Shown one piece after another: positions 10,484 through 20,664 of a stretch of DNA of 64,000 bases (position 1 is its first letter; the number at the start of each line of letters is the position of its first letter). Source of the DNA: Acidobacteriota bacterium. GTDB lineage: Bacteria > Acidobacteriota > Thermoanaerobaculia > Gp7-AA8. The stretch covers positions 1-64,000 of the forward strand of contig JAFATB010000013.1 of the NCBI GenBank assembly GCA_019244185.1, written 5' to 3'. The position numbers and the translations under genes are program-made. The notes below the pieces were generated by a model that saw nothing but the letters and a program-made list of their open reading frames with translations, was not told the origin of the DNA and made no database searches.

Positions 10484-13042
10484 ATGAAGGAGCTTCTCGC
10501 CTCGACGGGCGGCGTGTTCCGGAAACTCGTCGAGGAAGCGCGCGATGTCGCCATTCTCCTGCTCGATGCGCGCGGGGGGATCGAGTTGTGGAATGAAGGC
10601 GCGCAGCGCATCTTCGGCTACACCGCCGAGGAGGTCCACGGCCGGCATTTCTCGCTCCTCTTTCTTCCGGCTGATGTCGACTCCGGCGTCCCCGAGGCCG
10701 AGCTCGCGTCCGCATTCGACCGCGGCAGCGCCGACGATACGCGATGGCACGTGCACCGCGACGGCCACGCGATCTTCGTCGACGGCATGACCATGCCGCT
10801 CTTCGCCGACGACGACGGCCGTCTGCTCGGCTACTCGAAGTTCGCGCGCGACGTCACCGAACGCCGGCGCACGGAAGAACGTCTCGCCGCGCAGCTCTCG
10901 CTCACGCGTCTGCTCAACGAAGACCAGGCCTTCAGCGTCGCCGCGCCGCAGGTCATGCAGATCGTCTGCGAGAACCTCGGCTGGGACATCGGCGCGCTCT
11001 GGGAAGTGCGCGGCGACCGCATGCGCTGCGTCGATCTCTGGCACGCGACGTATGTCGACGGCACCGCGGCGGCGGCGCTCTGTCGCGGCCAGGAACAGCC
11101 GCGCGGCGCGGGCCTGATCGGCGAAGTGTGGGAGACGCGCGACGCGGAGTGGGTGAAAGACTTCAGCGACGGCAAGCGCTTTCCGCGCGCGGAGCTCGCC
11201 GCGGCCGCGGGCATGCGCGCGGCGTTCGCGTTTCCGATCATCCACGAAGGACGCGTCTCCGGCGCGATGGAGTTCTTCAGCCGCGCGCCGCGCGAGCCGG
11301 AGCAGGCGCTGCTGCCGGTGATGACGCTCATCGGCGCGCAGATCGGCGACTACATCGATCGCCGCCGCACGCATCAGGCGCTGCGCGAGAGCGAAGAGCG
11401 CTACCGGCTCGTCTCGCAGACCGCGCAGGACGCGATCCTCACCATCGACGAGAACAGCGTCATCACGTTCTGCAACCCGGCCGTCGAGCGGATGTTCGGC
11501 TATCGGCCGGAGGAGCTCGTCGGGCAATCGCTCGACGTCATCATTCCGGAGCGGTTGCGCAGCGCGCATCGCGGCGGTGTGCGGCGCTTTCTGCAAACGC
11601 GCGAGCGGCATATCCCGTGGGGCGGGGTCGAGCTGCCGGCGCTGCACAAAGACGGTCACGAGGTGCCGTGCGAGATCTCGTTCGGCGAATGCACGGTCGA
11701 CGGCCGCACGATCTTCACCGGCTTCGCGCGCGACATCACGGAGCGCAATCGCGTCGCGCGCGAGTTCCAGGAACTGCTCGCCCAGGAGCAGGCCGCGCGC
11801 GCGGAGGCGGAGGAAGCGAAGGCGCAGATCGAGCGACGCGCGGACGAGGAAGCGTCGTTCCGCCATCTCGCGAGCGCGCTGAGCGGCGCGGTCGAGATGA
11901 CGGACGTGCTGTACGAGATCACGAACCGCGCGACGCACGTCACGCGCGCTGACGGCGTGTACGTCGAGCGCATCGTCGGCCCCACATCGGCGCGGCAGGT
12001 CGAAGTCGTGGCAGCGGCAGGACGCGGCGTTCCGGCGCGCGGACTGCGGGTGACGTTTCCCGGCTCGCTGACGGAAGAGATCATGACCGGCGCGGCGCCG
12101 GTGATCCTCGCCGACATGAAGGCGCTCGGCCGCGAGATGGCGCCGTATCTCGCCGACATCTGTCCGCGCTGCGAGCTGCTCGTCACGCCGCTGGTCGCGG
12201 AAAAAGAGCCGCTCGGCGCGCTGGTGCTGCTCAACAGCGGCACGTCGGGACGCCACTTCGGCGACGGCGACATCGTGCGCGCGCGCACCCTCGGCGATCT
12301 CACCTCGCTCGCGCTGCGCCGCGTGCGGCTGATGGAAGAAGAGCGCGAGGCGAAGGAGCGCGCGGAGGCGGCCGTGCGCGTCCGCGACGAAACGCTCGGC
12401 ATCGTCTCGCACGATCTGCGCAACCCGCTGACGAAGGTCGCGCTGAGCGCCGACCTCCTCGTCGATGCGACGCCCGAGGAACAGCCGGAGCTCGTCGAAA
12501 CGATCCGCAATGCCGCGAAACAGATGCAGCGGCTGATTCAGGACCTGCTCGACGTCGCGCGGATCGAGGCGGCGGGACGCTTGTCCGTCGCGCTGGCTCC
12601 GATCGAGGCGGCGGACATCGTGCGCGAGGTCTGCGACACGAACTCGGCGCTCGCGCAGCAGAAGCAGGTGCGCATCGTGTGCGAGATGCCGGCGCAGCTG
12701 CCGCGCATCTGCGCCGACCACGACCGGCTCGTGCAGGTCTTCGGAAACCTCATCGGCAACGCGATCAAGTTCACGCCGCCGCGCGGCACGATCTCGATCG
12801 AGGCGAAGCCGGCCAACGGCTTCGTGCAGTTCACGGTGCACGACACCGGTCCCGGCATCCCCGCCGCCGATCTCAAGAACGTCTTCACGCCGTACTGGCA
12901 GGCGAAGAAGACCGCGCACATGGGCGCGGGACTCGGGCTCGCGATCGTGCGCGGCATCGTCGAGTCGCACGGCGGACGCGTCTGGGCGGAGAACGATCCC
13001 CGCGGCGGCGCGGTGTTCCGCTTCACGATTCCGACGGCGTAG
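10484..13042 (+). CDS. PAS/GAF sensor histidine kinase
   Basis: An 852-residue protein: PAS with PAC (about 1-130), GAF (140-300), PAS with PAC (305-430), a coiled stretch rich in Glu/Ala, a second GAF (about 470-620), then HisKA with the His in SHDLRNPLTK and HATPase with NLIGNAIKFTP, DTGPGIP and GAGLGLAIV. No receiver and no membrane helix, so a cytosolic multi-input sensor; ligands unknown. I start it at ATG 10484 (GGGGGAG about 10 bases upstream); the frame stays open further upstream but runs through the tRNA-Gln gene, so a longer start is not credible. No partner response regulator is adjacent. Confidence 0.93.
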   Translation: MKELLASTGGVFRKLVEEARDVAILLLDARGGIELWNEGAQRIFGYTAEEVHGRHFSLLFLPADVDSGVPEAELASAFDRGSADDTRWHVHRDGHAIFVDGMTMPLFADDDGRLLGYSKFARDVTERRRTEERLAAQLSLTRLLNEDQAFSVAAPQVMQIVCENLGWDIGALWEVRGDRMRCVDLWHATYVDGTAAAALCRGQEQPRGAGLIGEVWETRDAEWVKDFSDGKRFPRAELAAAAGMRAAFAFPIIHEGRVSGAMEFFSRAPREPEQALLPVMTLIGAQIGDYIDRRRTHQALRESEERYRLVSQTAQDAILTIDENSVITFCNPAVERMFGYRPEELVGQSLDVIIPERLRSAHRGGVRRFLQTRERHIPWGGVELPALHKDGHEVPCEISFGECTVDGRTIFTGFARDITERNRVAREFQELLAQEQAARAEAEEAKAQIERRADEEASFRHLASALSGAVEMTDVLYEITNRATHVTRADGVYVERIVGPTSARQVEVVAAAGRGVPARGLRVTFPGSLTEEIMTGAAPVILADMKALGREMAPYLADICPRCELLVTPLVAEKEPLGALVLLNSGTSGRHFGDGDIVRARTLGDLTSLALRRVRLMEEEREAKERAEAAVRVRDETLGIVSHDLRNPLTKVALSADLLVDATPEEQPELVETIRNAAKQMQRLIQDLLDVARIEAAGRLSVALAPIEAADIVREVCDTNSALAQQKQVRIVCEMPAQLPRICADHDRLVQVFGNLIGNAIKFTPPRGTISIEAKPANGFVQFTVHDTGPGIPAADLKNVFTPYWQAKKTAHMGAGLGLAIVRGIVESHGGRVWAENDPRGGAVFRFTIPTA

Positions 13043-13054
13043 GTTCCCTGCGTT

Positions 13055-13525
13055 TCAGCTCGACGCGATCGCACCGACCTTCGCGTTCGTCGCGCGCAGG
13101 TAATCCGCGGGTGCGATGAGGATCTGCGCGCCGCGCATGCCGGCCGAGATCGAGATCACATCGAAGAGCTCGATGGTCTCGTCGACGAAGACGGGATAGC
13201 TCTTCTTCGCCGCGAGCGCGGTGACGCCGCCGCGGATGTAGCCGGTGAGCGGCTGCACTTCTTTCAGCGCGACGGTATCGATCTTCTTGTCGCCGGTGAG
13301 CTGCGCCAGCGCTTTGAGATCGAGCTGCTGATCGCCGGGCACGACCGCGAAGCAGACGCCGTGCTTGTCGCCGCGCGCCACGAGCGTCTTGAAGACCTGT
13401 TCGGGCGGGAAGCCGATCTTCGCGGCAACGCTCTCCGCGGTGAGGTCGTCGGGGTCGACATCGTACTCGCGCAGCTCGTAGCGGATGCCGAGCGAGTCGA
13501 GCAGGCGGGCGGCGTTCGTTTTCAT
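13055..13525 (-). CDS. ybaK: YbaK/EbsC-type Cys-tRNA(Pro)/Cys-tRNA(Cys) deacylase
   Basis: A 156-residue editing protein. It shows family motifs: [13 protein letters not shown] at the start, [22 protein letters not shown], the lysine-containing TGDKKID, and the glycine-rich YIRGGVTAL near the middle. YbaK hydrolyses mischarged Cys-tRNA(Pro), protecting proline codons. Start at ATG 13525; a TTG three codons upstream is possible. Convergent with the sensor kinase (12-base gap) and divergent from the glycosyltransferase. Cytosolic. Confidence 0.93.
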   Translation of the reverse strand: MKTNAARLLDSLGIRYELREYDVDPDDLTAESVAAKIGFPPEQVFKTLVARGDKHGVCFAVVPGDQQLDLKALAQLTGDKKIDTVALKEVQPLTGYIRGGVTALAAKKSYPVFVDETIELFDVISISAGMRGAQILIAPADYLRATNAKVGAIASS

Positions 13526-13611
13526 CTCATGCAACTCTACAGGCTCGCGATTTGCTTCGCATGAACGCGGCCCCGCCCGCGTCGCCGGCGGCGCGACCGG
13601 GGAGTGGACGA

Positions 13612-14682
13612 GTGAAGGCGAAGCAGAAGATCGTCATTTTCGGTTTGACCGTCAGCTCTTCCTGGGGGAACGGGCACGCCACTCTCTGGCGCGCGCTTCT
13701 CCGCTCGCTGACATCCCTCGGTCACGAGGTGACGTTCTTCGAACGCGACGTGCCGTATTACGCGGCCCATCGCGACCTTCACCGCGGTGCCGGCTACGAA
13801 CTGCTGTTGTATCGCACATGGGCTGACGCACTTCCACTCGCCGAGGATGCGCTGGCGGACGCGGACGTGGCCGTGGTGACGTCGTACTGTCCCGACGCGA
13901 ACCTCGCCACGGAGCTCATTCTCTCGAAATCGCATCTGCTGCACGTCTTCTATGACCTCGACACGCCGGTGACGCTCGATCGTCTCGATGCCGGCGAACG
14001 TGTCGAGTATCTCCCGCCGGACGCTTTCGCGCGCTTCGATCTCGTGCTTAGCTTCACCGGCGGACGCGCGCTCGACGAACTGCGCACGCGCCTCGGCGCG
14101 CGCCGCGCGGTGCCGCTCTACGGCTCCGTCGATGCGGGCGCGCATCATCCCGTCGCGCCGCATCCGCGTTACGTCTCCGATCTCTCGTACCTCGGCACGT
14201 ACGCCGCCGACCGGCAGGAAGGCGTCGAGCGTCTCTTCCTCGGCGCCGCGCGCGCGTTGCCGGAGAAGCGTTTCGTCGTCGGCGGCTCGCAGTATCCGAG
14301 CGAGTTTCCGTGGAGCGACAACATCTGGTTCTTCCAGCACGTGCCGCCGCCGGAACATCCGGCGTTCTATTGCTCGTCGAACGTCACGTTGAACGTGACG
14401 CGCGGCGCGATGGCGAAACGCGGCTACTGCCCGTCGGGACGTTTGTTCGAAGCGGCCGCGTGCGGCACGCCGATCCTCAGCGACACCTTCGACGGACTCG
14501 ACACCTTCTTCGAGCCGGGACGCGAGATCCTGCTTGCGCGGACGACCGACGAAGCGATCGACGCGCTGCAGCGTCCGCGCGACGAGCTCGCGGCGATCGG
14601 CACCGCCGCGCGCACACGCGCGCTCGCGGAGCACACGTCGGATGTGCGCGCGCAACAGATGATCGAGGCGTTTGAAAATTAG
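13612..14682 (+). CDS. CgeB-type glycosyltransferase
   Basis: About 356 residues with the GT-B-like layout of CgeB/spore-maturation glycosyltransferases: an N-terminal half with [15 protein letters not shown] and HEVTFFERD, and a C-terminal half with [11 protein letters not shown], the acceptor loop [19 protein letters not shown] and a terminal DALQRP helix. It probably transfers a sugar to a cell-surface polysaccharide or secondary metabolite. GTG 13612 is chosen because GGGGAG lies 8 bases upstream; ATG 13561 would add a Pro/Ala-rich tail of 17 residues. The sugar nucleotidyltransferase starts 11 bases downstream, so the pair is likely an operon. Confidence 0.85.
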   Translation: MKAKQKIVIFGLTVSSSWGNGHATLWRALLRSLTSLGHEVTFFERDVPYYAAHRDLHRGAGYELLLYRTWADALPLAEDALADADVAVVTSYCPDANLATELILSKSHLLHVFYDLDTPVTLDRLDAGERVEYLPPDAFARFDLVLSFTGGRALDELRTRLGARRAVPLYGSVDAGAHHPVAPHPRYVSDLSYLGTYAADRQEGVERLFLGAARALPEKRFVVGGSQYPSEFPWSDNIWFFQHVPPPEHPAFYCSSNVTLNVTRGAMAKRGYCPSGRLFEAAACGTPILSDTFDGLDTFFEPGREILLARTTDEAIDALQRPRDELAAIGTAARTRALAEHTSDVRAQQMIEAFEN

Positions 14683-14693
14683 GGAGGCCGCAC

Positions 14694-15449
14694 ATGTGGG
14701 GCATCGTTCCCGCCGCCGGAATCGGCAGCCGCATTCAGCCGCTCGCATTCAGCAAGGAGTTGCTCCCGGTCGGCAGCCGCTTCGAAGGCGAGGTCGAGCG
14801 GCCGCGGGCGGTCAGCGAGTATCTCGTCGACCGCATGCTGCGCGCCGGCGCCACGCGCATCTGCTTCGTCATCTCGCCCGGCAAGTCCGACATCGTCTCG
14901 TACTTTGGGGGCGCGATCGGCGACGCGTCGCTCTGCTACGTCGTGCAGCAGCAGCCGAACGGTTTGTGCGACGCGCTCTTCCACGCGCTGCCGTTCATTC
15001 CGCCGGACGAGCACGTGCTCGTCGGTCTGCCGGATACGGTCTGGTTTCCGGAGAACGGCTTCGACGCGCTGGGCGATGACGACTTTTCGTTCCTCTGTTT
15101 TCCGGTCGATCGTCCCGAGTTCTTCGACGCGGTCGTGATCGGCGACGACGATCGCGTGCTCGAGGTGCAGGTGAAGACGCCCGGCGCGCGCTCGCATTGG
15201 ATCTGGGGCGCGTTCAAGCTACGCGCGCGCGTGCTCGCGGAACTGCGCGACGTCTGGCGCGAGCGTGGCGCATCCGATCACTACATCGGCACGGTCGTGA
15301 ACGCGTGGCTCGCGCGCGGCGGGAGCGCGCGCGCCGTGCGCGCCGGCACCGCGTACGTCGACGTCGGCACGCTGCATGGCTATCGCGAGGCGATCACGCT
15401 CCTCGGCGCGAGCGACGCGCAGGCCGCGGCGCGCGGCGCGCCGCGGTGA
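14694..15449 (+). CDS. Sugar-phosphate nucleotidyltransferase (RfbA/GlmU-like)
   Basis: A 251-residue single-domain nucleotidyltransferase: GIVPAAGIGSRIQPL with the G-x-G-x-R triphosphate loop, SKELLPVG, QQQPNGLCDAL for base contact, and VGLPDTVWF, where Asp would bind the metal. Enzymes of this type make NDP-sugars from a sugar-1-phosphate and NTP; the exact sugar cannot be assigned. It lacks the left-handed helix domain of GlmU. A strong AGGGAGG site precedes the ATG. Coupled to the CgeB-type glycosyltransferase, presumably supplying its donor. Confidence 0.88.
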   Translation: MWGIVPAAGIGSRIQPLAFSKELLPVGSRFEGEVERPRAVSEYLVDRMLRAGATRICFVISPGKSDIVSYFGGAIGDASLCYVVQQQPNGLCDALFHALPFIPPDEHVLVGLPDTVWFPENGFDALGDDDFSFLCFPVDRPEFFDAVVIGDDDRVLEVQVKTPGARSHWIWGAFKLRARVLAELRDVWRERGASDHYIGTVVNAWLARGGSARAVRAGTAYVDVGTLHGYREAITLLGASDAQAAARGAPR

Positions 15450-15604
15450 ACGTTCTTCGAACGTGATGCGGGTCACGAACGCACCGCCGCAACGCGCGCA
15501 CGCTGCACCTCGTGCGTGACGCCGTGAGCACCGCCGCCCCCTCGCTCGGGAATGGCGGCTCTCGGGGTCGTCGTTACGCCGAATAACTTCGGAGACCAAG
15601 CGAC

Positions 15605-18600
15605 TTGAACCGTTATCTGGCGTATGGGCTGACGTGTATTCTCGCGATCGTGGCCACGGCCGCGCACGCAACCACCATCGTGCTGCCGAGCGACGAGCAG
15701 CTCATCGACAAAGCGCCGGTCATCGTCGCCGGAACGGTCGCTTCGACGCTGCCGGTCGAGCGCAACGGGCGCATCTGGACCGACACCGTCGTCAACGTCA
15801 CGCGCACGATCAAAGGCGCGACGCCGCGGACGATCACCGTCTCCGAACTCGGCGGCGTCATCGACGATCGCATCACGAAGATCTTCGGCGCCGCGGAGTA
15901 TCACGCGAACGAGAACGTGCTGCTCTTCCTCGAGCCGTCGCCGCACGGCGGCTATCGCACGATGGATCTCTACGTCGGCAAGCTGACGGAAGGGACGATG
16001 ATCGACGGACGCCGTCTGTGGATGCGCGACGACGCCGGCGCGGACGTCTCGCTGCTCGACACCGATCTCCGTCCGCTGCATGGAAAAAACGTGCAGCGCG
16101 AGGCCGCCGGCTTCGAGAGCTTCGTCGCCGAGCGCGTCGCGGGACGCGCGGGCAATCGCGCGTACGGCGTCGAGAACCCCGCGCTCGACCGCAAGACGGT
16201 CTCGGCGATGGGACGCCTGCAGGAAAACTTCACGCTGATGACGGAAGGCAACGTCTACCGCTGGTTCGCGTTCGACAACGGCGGCAGCGCGGCGTGGTAC
16301 AGCAGCGGCACGCAACCGGGCTACACCGGCGGCGGCGTCAACGAGACGCAGACGGCGATGGCGGCGTGGACGAGCTATTCGTCCGCGAAGATCCGCTACA
16401 CGTACGCCGGCACGCGCAGCGGCCCGCCGGGCGGACTCGACGCGTCGAACGGCGTCAACGAGGTGCTCTTCAACGATCCGCTCAACGACATCGCGGGCAG
16501 CTGGAACGGCAGTTCGGGCGTCGTCGGCCTCGGCGGCTTCACCGGCGTCGCGTTCGGCGGCAACTGGACCGCGCCGTTCACCGCGGATGCGAACCATCCC
16601 GCGGGCACCGTGCACGCGTACAACTTGACCGAAGGCGATCTCACGATTCAGGACAACGTGCAGCCGTCGAAAGGCATCAGCAGCGCGCGGCTCGCCGAGA
16701 TCATCGCCCACGAATTCGGCCACACCCTCGGCATCGGTCACAGCGCCGATCCCACCGCGCTCATGTATCCCTCGGTCACCGGCCTCGGCGCATCGTTACG
16801 CGCCGACGACCAGCTCGCCGCGCGCTGGCTCTATCCGAACGGCAACGTCAGCGATCCGCCGCCCGCGGTCACTTTGCCTGCCGCGCCGACGTCGCTCACC
16901 GCGAACGCCGGCAGCAACTACGCGGACCTCGCGTGGAACGACAACGCGAACAACGAGACCGGTGAGTCGATCTACATCGCCGTCGGCTCGGGCTCGTTCC
17001 AGAAAGTCGGCGACGTCTCCGCGAACACGACCAGCGCGCGCGTCAACGGCCTCACCAGCGGCACGTATCGTTTCTACGTCGTCGCGTTCAACACGGCCGG
17101 CACCTCGTCGCCGTCGAACATCGCGACGGTGACGCTCTCGACGACGTCGACGCCGCTCGTGGCGTCGTTCACGTACTCGCCGTCGAGCGGCACGGCCGGC
17201 ATCACGAACTTCTCCTTCACCGACACGTCGACCGGCGCGACCTCGCGCACCTGGACGTTCGGCGACGGCGCGAGCGCGACCAGCGCGACCGCGAACCACA
17301 TCTACGCGACCGCCGGTACGTTCACGGTCACGCTGAGCGTGAGCAACGGCAGCGCGTCGACGACGGCGACGCAGAGTGTCACCGTCACGAATCCGCTCTC
17401 CGCGAACTTCAACTGGTCGCCGGCCAATCCGACGACCGACGACACAATCGTCTTCAGCGACGAGTCGAGCAGCGGCGTGACCTCGCGCCTCTGGAGCTTC
17501 GGCGACGGCACCAACTCGACGCTGCCCGCGCCGGCGCACAAGTACGCGTCGCCCGCGACGTACAGCGTCACTCTGACCGTTTATCGGGATAGCGTGCCCG
17601 CGACGATCACGAAGCCGGTCACGGTGGCCGCGGGCGCGCCGCTGACGCCGAGCGTGCAGGCGGGCTTCACGTTCGCGCCGCAGACGATCTCCGCGGGCGC
17701 GCCGGTGACCTTCACCGACACCACCAGCGGCGCGCCGACGTCGTGGTCGTGGTCGTTCGGCGACGGCGCCACGTCGAGCGCACAGAATCCGGTGCACACG
17801 TTCGCGTCGGCGGGCACGTTCACCGTCTCGCTCACGGCCGCGAACGCCGCCGGCTCTAGCACGTTCTCGCAGTTCGTCACCGTCACCTCGCTGCAGGTCT
17901 ATCGTTCGCTGATCTCGGTGACCGCGCAGACGAACGGCATCGGCGGCACGTCGTGGCGGACGGAGCTCACGCTCTTCAACGCCGGCACGCAGGGCGCGAA
18001 CGTGAACCTGCTCTTCCTCCCCGGGGCCGGCGGCAGCGTCATCACGCGCAGCGTCTTCCTCACGCCGCGGCAGTCGGTGACGTACGCGAACACGCTGCTC
18101 GATCTCTTCGGGATGCCGAGCGGCGCGGGCGCGCTGGCGATCGAAGCGTCGAGCGCGGGCGCGGACGCGGTGCTGAAAGTCAACAGCCGTACGTTCACCG
18201 GCGGCAGCGTCGGCACGTACGGCCAGTCGGTGCCCGACGTGACGCCGGAGGAGCTCGAGCGGACGCTGTACGTCACCGGCATGCAGTCGAACGTCGACTA
18301 CCGTACGAACTTCGGACTGGTGAACCGCGGCGCGACGCAGGTGTCCGCGACGCTGACGCTGTTCGACAAGAACGGCACGACGGTCGGCGCGACCGACGTG
18401 GCGGTGCCGCCGTCGAACTTCCAGCAGGCGCCGCTGGCGGACTTCTTCCCGCAGCTCGTGGGCCGCTCGTACGACTCGCTGTCGATGCGCATCACCGCGA
18501 CCGCGTCGTCGGCGCTGAGCGCGTACGCGTCGGTGATCGACAACGCCTCGCAGGATCCGATCTACATCCAGGCGCTGCCGGCGCCGTCCGGCGATGCGCT

Positions 18601-19234
18601 CACGATTCCGGTCGTCGGCCGCACGCCCGGCGCGAACGGCACGTTCTGGCGCAGCGACGTGGCGATCTTCAATCCGACGAACGGCCGCCAGACGCTGACG
18701 GTCACGTACGCCGGCGCGCAGAAGCTGCTCGCGCTCAACGCCAGCAGCACGCTGCTCCTCAACGATGTGCTCTCGCTCTACGGCCTCACGTCCGGCAGCG
18801 GAACGCTGGACATCCGCTGGAGCTCCGGCACAGGTCCGGTCGTCACGAGCCGCACGTACACCACGGCGACGACGGGCGGCACGTACGGGCAGTCGATCGA
18901 TCCGGTCGCGGCGTTTGCGCCGGCGATGACCGTGCCGGGCCTGCGCAACGACGGCAGCTTCCGCACGAATGCCGGCTTCGTGAACGGCGGCGATGAGACG
19001 GAGACGTTCACGGTCTCGCTGCTCGCGCCGTCCGGCAATCTCATCGCCCAGACCCTCGTCGGCGTCGACGCGCATCAGCTGATGCAGACGTCGGTGGCCG
19101 CGCTCTTCCCCGGCGTGCCGCTCAGCGGCAACTTCACGCTCGCGGTGGAAGGCGACACGAACGCGAAGCTCTTCGCGTACGGCTCGATGGTCGACAACGC
19201 GTCGGGCGATCCGGTGTTCTTCGCCGGACGTTGA
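15605..19234 (+). CDS. Secreted matrixin metalloprotease with FN3, PKD repeats and a tandem C-terminal domain
   Basis: A 1209-residue exported protein. Signal peptide about 1-23 (cleaved near AHA-TT). The zinc motif HEFGHTLGIGH (about 368-378), followed by ALMYPS as the Met-turn, marks a matrixin/metzincin catalytic domain. Then an FN3-like domain (about 424-505) and three PKD repeats (about 518-762) with WTFGDG, WSFGDG and SWSFGDG cores. Residues 765-1209 hold two copies of a two-lobed domain of about 220 residues, each with a TSWRTELTLFN or TFWRSDVAIFN lobe and a YRTNFGLVN or FRTNAGFVN lobe. It probably acts as a surface or extracellular protease. Starts at TTG 15605 with GGAG 10 bases upstream. 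Monocistronic. Confidence 0.93.
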   Translation: MNRYLAYGLTCILAIVATAAHATTIVLPSDEQLIDKAPVIVAGTVASTLPVERNGRIWTDTVVNVTRTIKGATPRTITVSELGGVIDDRITKIFGAAEYHANENVLLFLEPSPHGGYRTMDLYVGKLTEGTMIDGRRLWMRDDAGADVSLLDTDLRPLHGKNVQREAAGFESFVAERVAGRAGNRAYGVENPALDRKTVSAMGRLQENFTLMTEGNVYRWFAFDNGGSAAWYSSGTQPGYTGGGVNETQTAMAAWTSYSSAKIRYTYAGTRSGPPGGLDASNGVNEVLFNDPLNDIAGSWNGSSGVVGLGGFTGVAFGGNWTAPFTADANHPAGTVHAYNLTEGDLTIQDNVQPSKGISSARLAEIIAHEFGHTLGIGHSADPTALMYPSVTGLGASLRADDQLAARWLYPNGNVSDPPPAVTLPAAPTSLTANAGSNYADLAWNDNANNETGESIYIAVGSGSFQKVGDVSANTTSARVNGLTSGTYRFYVVAFNTAGTSSPSNIATVTLSTTSTPLVASFTYSPSSGTAGITNFSFTDTSTGATSRTWTFGDGASATSATANHIYATAGTFTVTLSVSNGSASTTATQSVTVTNPLSANFNWSPANPTTDDTIVFSDESSSGVTSRLWSFGDGTNSTLPAPAHKYASPATYSVTLTVYRDSVPATITKPVTVAAGAPLTPSVQAGFTFAPQTISAGAPVTFTDTTSGAPTSWSWSFGDGATSSAQNPVHTFASAGTFTVSLTAANAAGSSTFSQFVTVTSLQVYRSLISVTAQTNGIGGTSWRTELTLFNAGTQGANVNLLFLPGAGGSVITRSVFLTPRQSVTYANTLLDLFGMPSGAGALAIEASSAGADAVLKVNSRTFTGGSVGTYGQSVPDVTPEELERTLYVTGMQSNVDYRTNFGLVNRGATQVSATLTLFDKNGTTVGATDVAVPPSNFQQAPLADFFPQLVGRSYDSLSMRITATASSALSAYASVIDNASQDPIYIQALPAPSGDALTIPVVGRTPGANGTFWRSDVAIFNPTNGRQTLTVTYAGAQKLLALNASSTLLLNDVLSLYGLTSGSGTLDIRWSSGTGPVVTSRTYTTATTGGTYGQSIDPVAAFAPAMTVPGLRNDGSFRTNAGFVNGGDETETFTVSLLAPSGNLIAQTLVGVDAHQLMQTSVAALFPGVPLSGNFTLAVEGDTNAKLFAYGSMVDNASGDPVFFAGR

Positions 19235-19246
19235 CGCTGTGAACCG

Positions 19247-20089
19247 TCAGGGCGCGATCCGCAGGAGATCGCGCCCGACGACGATCCTGCCGTGGAAGTG
19301 CTTCGACGCCCGCGCGCGGAACGTCGCGTCCGCATTGCCGGGGATGAGGTGCGTGAGGACGAGCGTCTTCACGTTCGCCTGCTGCGCGAGCACGCCCGCC
19401 TCGTCCGCATTGGTGTGGTAGTGCTCGAGGCGCGCGGCGACGTCGGGCTTATCGACCTTCTCGAAGTACTCCGGCAGATACGCTTCGAGCACGAGGATGT
19501 CCGCGTCCTTCGCGAACTTCACGAGGTTCGGCGTCGGCCGCGTGTCGCCGGAGATGACGACCGTCTCGCCCTTCGACTCGAAGCGGTAGCCGAACGCGTA
19601 CGGCACCGGGCGATGGTCGACCGCGAACGCCGTGACCTTCACCGTGCCGTCGTCGTACACCACGCCTTCGTGCACGATGTGCCAGACGATCGTCGCGCCG
19701 GCGGCGGGATGTTTCTCGAGCAAATCGCGGCGGTAGTGAATGTCCGCCGCGAAAAACTCGAGCATCGCGTCGGCGAGTTGCTTCGTGCCGGGCGGTCCGT
19801 ACAACTGCAGCGGCTCGTTCTTGCGCCCGAACTGCCACGACGTGTCGAAGAGATCGGGTAATCCGCCGGTGTGATCGGAGTGGAGATGCGTGAGAAAGAC
19901 GGCGCGCATCTTCCCGTACTGTAGGTCCGTCGCCGCGACGCGCATCGTGGCGCCGCGTCCCGCGTCGACGACGAACCAGCGGTCGCCCGCGACGACGACG
20001 GTGCACGCGGCGGCGCGATTCGCGTCGGGACGCGGAAAGCCGGTGCCGAGGAGCAGCACTTCCAGGGCGGCGGCGAGGAGCACGTTCAT
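19247..20089 (-). CDS. MBL-fold hydrolase (RNase Z/arylsulfatase-like)
   Basis: A 280-residue metallo-beta-lactamase-fold protein. It opens with a short hydrophobic stretch (MNVLLAAALEVLLLGTGFPRP), which may be a signal sequence or the first strand of the fold. The metal motif HLHSDHTGG is intact, with later ligands in ISGDTRPT and the distal His in EHYHTN and LTHLIPG. The sequence resembles the RNase Z/arylsulfatase branch; the substrate is unknown. Its ATG overlaps the NUDIX stop (ATGA), so it is the last gene of a coupled three-gene minus-strand operon. Convergent with the matrixin gene, 12 bases away. Confidence 0.88.
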   Translation of the reverse strand: MNVLLAAALEVLLLGTGFPRPDANRAAACTVVVAGDRWFVVDAGRGATMRVAATDLQYGKMRAVFLTHLHSDHTGGLPDLFDTSWQFGRKNEPLQLYGPPGTKQLADAMLEFFAADIHYRRDLLEKHPAAGATIVWHIVHEGVVYDDGTVKVTAFAVDHRPVPYAFGYRFESKGETVVISGDTRPTPNLVKFAKDADILVLEAYLPEYFEKVDKPDVAARLEHYHTNADEAGVLAQQANVKTLVLTHLIPGNADATFRARASKHFHGRIVVGRDLLRIAP

Positions 20090-20664
20090 GACGCCGGCGT
20101 CGCGATGAGCGCGTCGTACGCGATCTGCGACCACGTCTCCATCTGCTCGCGCAGCTCCGCGAGCTCGTCGCGCGTCGCCCATCTTCCCGTCATCTTGTCG
20201 GTCTCGCGCACGACGACGTCGCGCTCGTGCGTGTCGAGGATGAACACCGCGCCGAGGTGCACGGAACCGACGTCGGTGGTGTCGTCGTTGAGGATGCCGG
20301 CGAAGGTGAGGTCGTAGTCGCCCGGCACGCCCACTTCTTCTTCGAGCTCTTTCTCGAGTCCGCCGAGGAGGTCGGGCGTGTCCGGATTGATATGCCCGCC
20401 GATGCCGAGCGAGAGTTTGTGATGCAGCCTCGCCTCGGTTTGCTTCTGCGTCCGCTGCAGCAGGAACCACGAGTCGCCGTGGCGGATCAGCACGTACGGG
20501 ATGATCTGCTTGTACTGCGGCGAGACTTCCGCGGTGGGGCGGTCGAGAAAGAAGTGCAGGTCGTGAATCGCGTCGAGGACGTCGTCGACGTCGCGCACGA
20601 GTCCGCGCTCGACGAGCCGCGCGGCGATCGTGCTGCGCTCGACGACCATCACCTGTTCCGTCAT
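20086..20664 (-). CDS. NUDIX-type hydrolase
   Basis: A 192-residue protein. The NUDIX box lies at GGHINPD...LLGGLEKELEEEVGV (about residues 88-112), close to the consensus G-x5-E-x7-REUXEE-x-GU but with Lys-Glu-Leu-Glu-Glu-Glu in the catalytic helix. The N-terminal 60 residues (MTEQVMVVERSTIAARL...) are a helical extension. Family members hydrolyse nucleoside diphosphates linked to other moieties; the substrate is unknown here. The ATG overlaps the stop of the inositol-phosphatase gene and its own stop overlaps the MBL start, so translation is coupled across all three. Confidence 0.88.
   Translation of the reverse strand: MTEQVMVVERSTIAARLVERGLVRDVDDVLDAIHDLHFFLDRPTAEVSPQYKQIIPYVLIRHGDSWFLLQRTQKQTEARLHHKLSLGIGGHINPDTPDLLGGLEKELEEEVGVPGDYDLTFAGILNDDTTDVGSVHLGAVFILDTHERDVVVRETDKMTGRWATRDELAELREQMETWSQIAYDALIATPAS

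Noticed and set aside
16796..19075. Long minus-strand open frame opposite the matrixin gene
   Set aside because: Arg/Ala/Val-rich shadow of a GC-rich coding strand; no family resemblance and the plus strand encodes clear domains.
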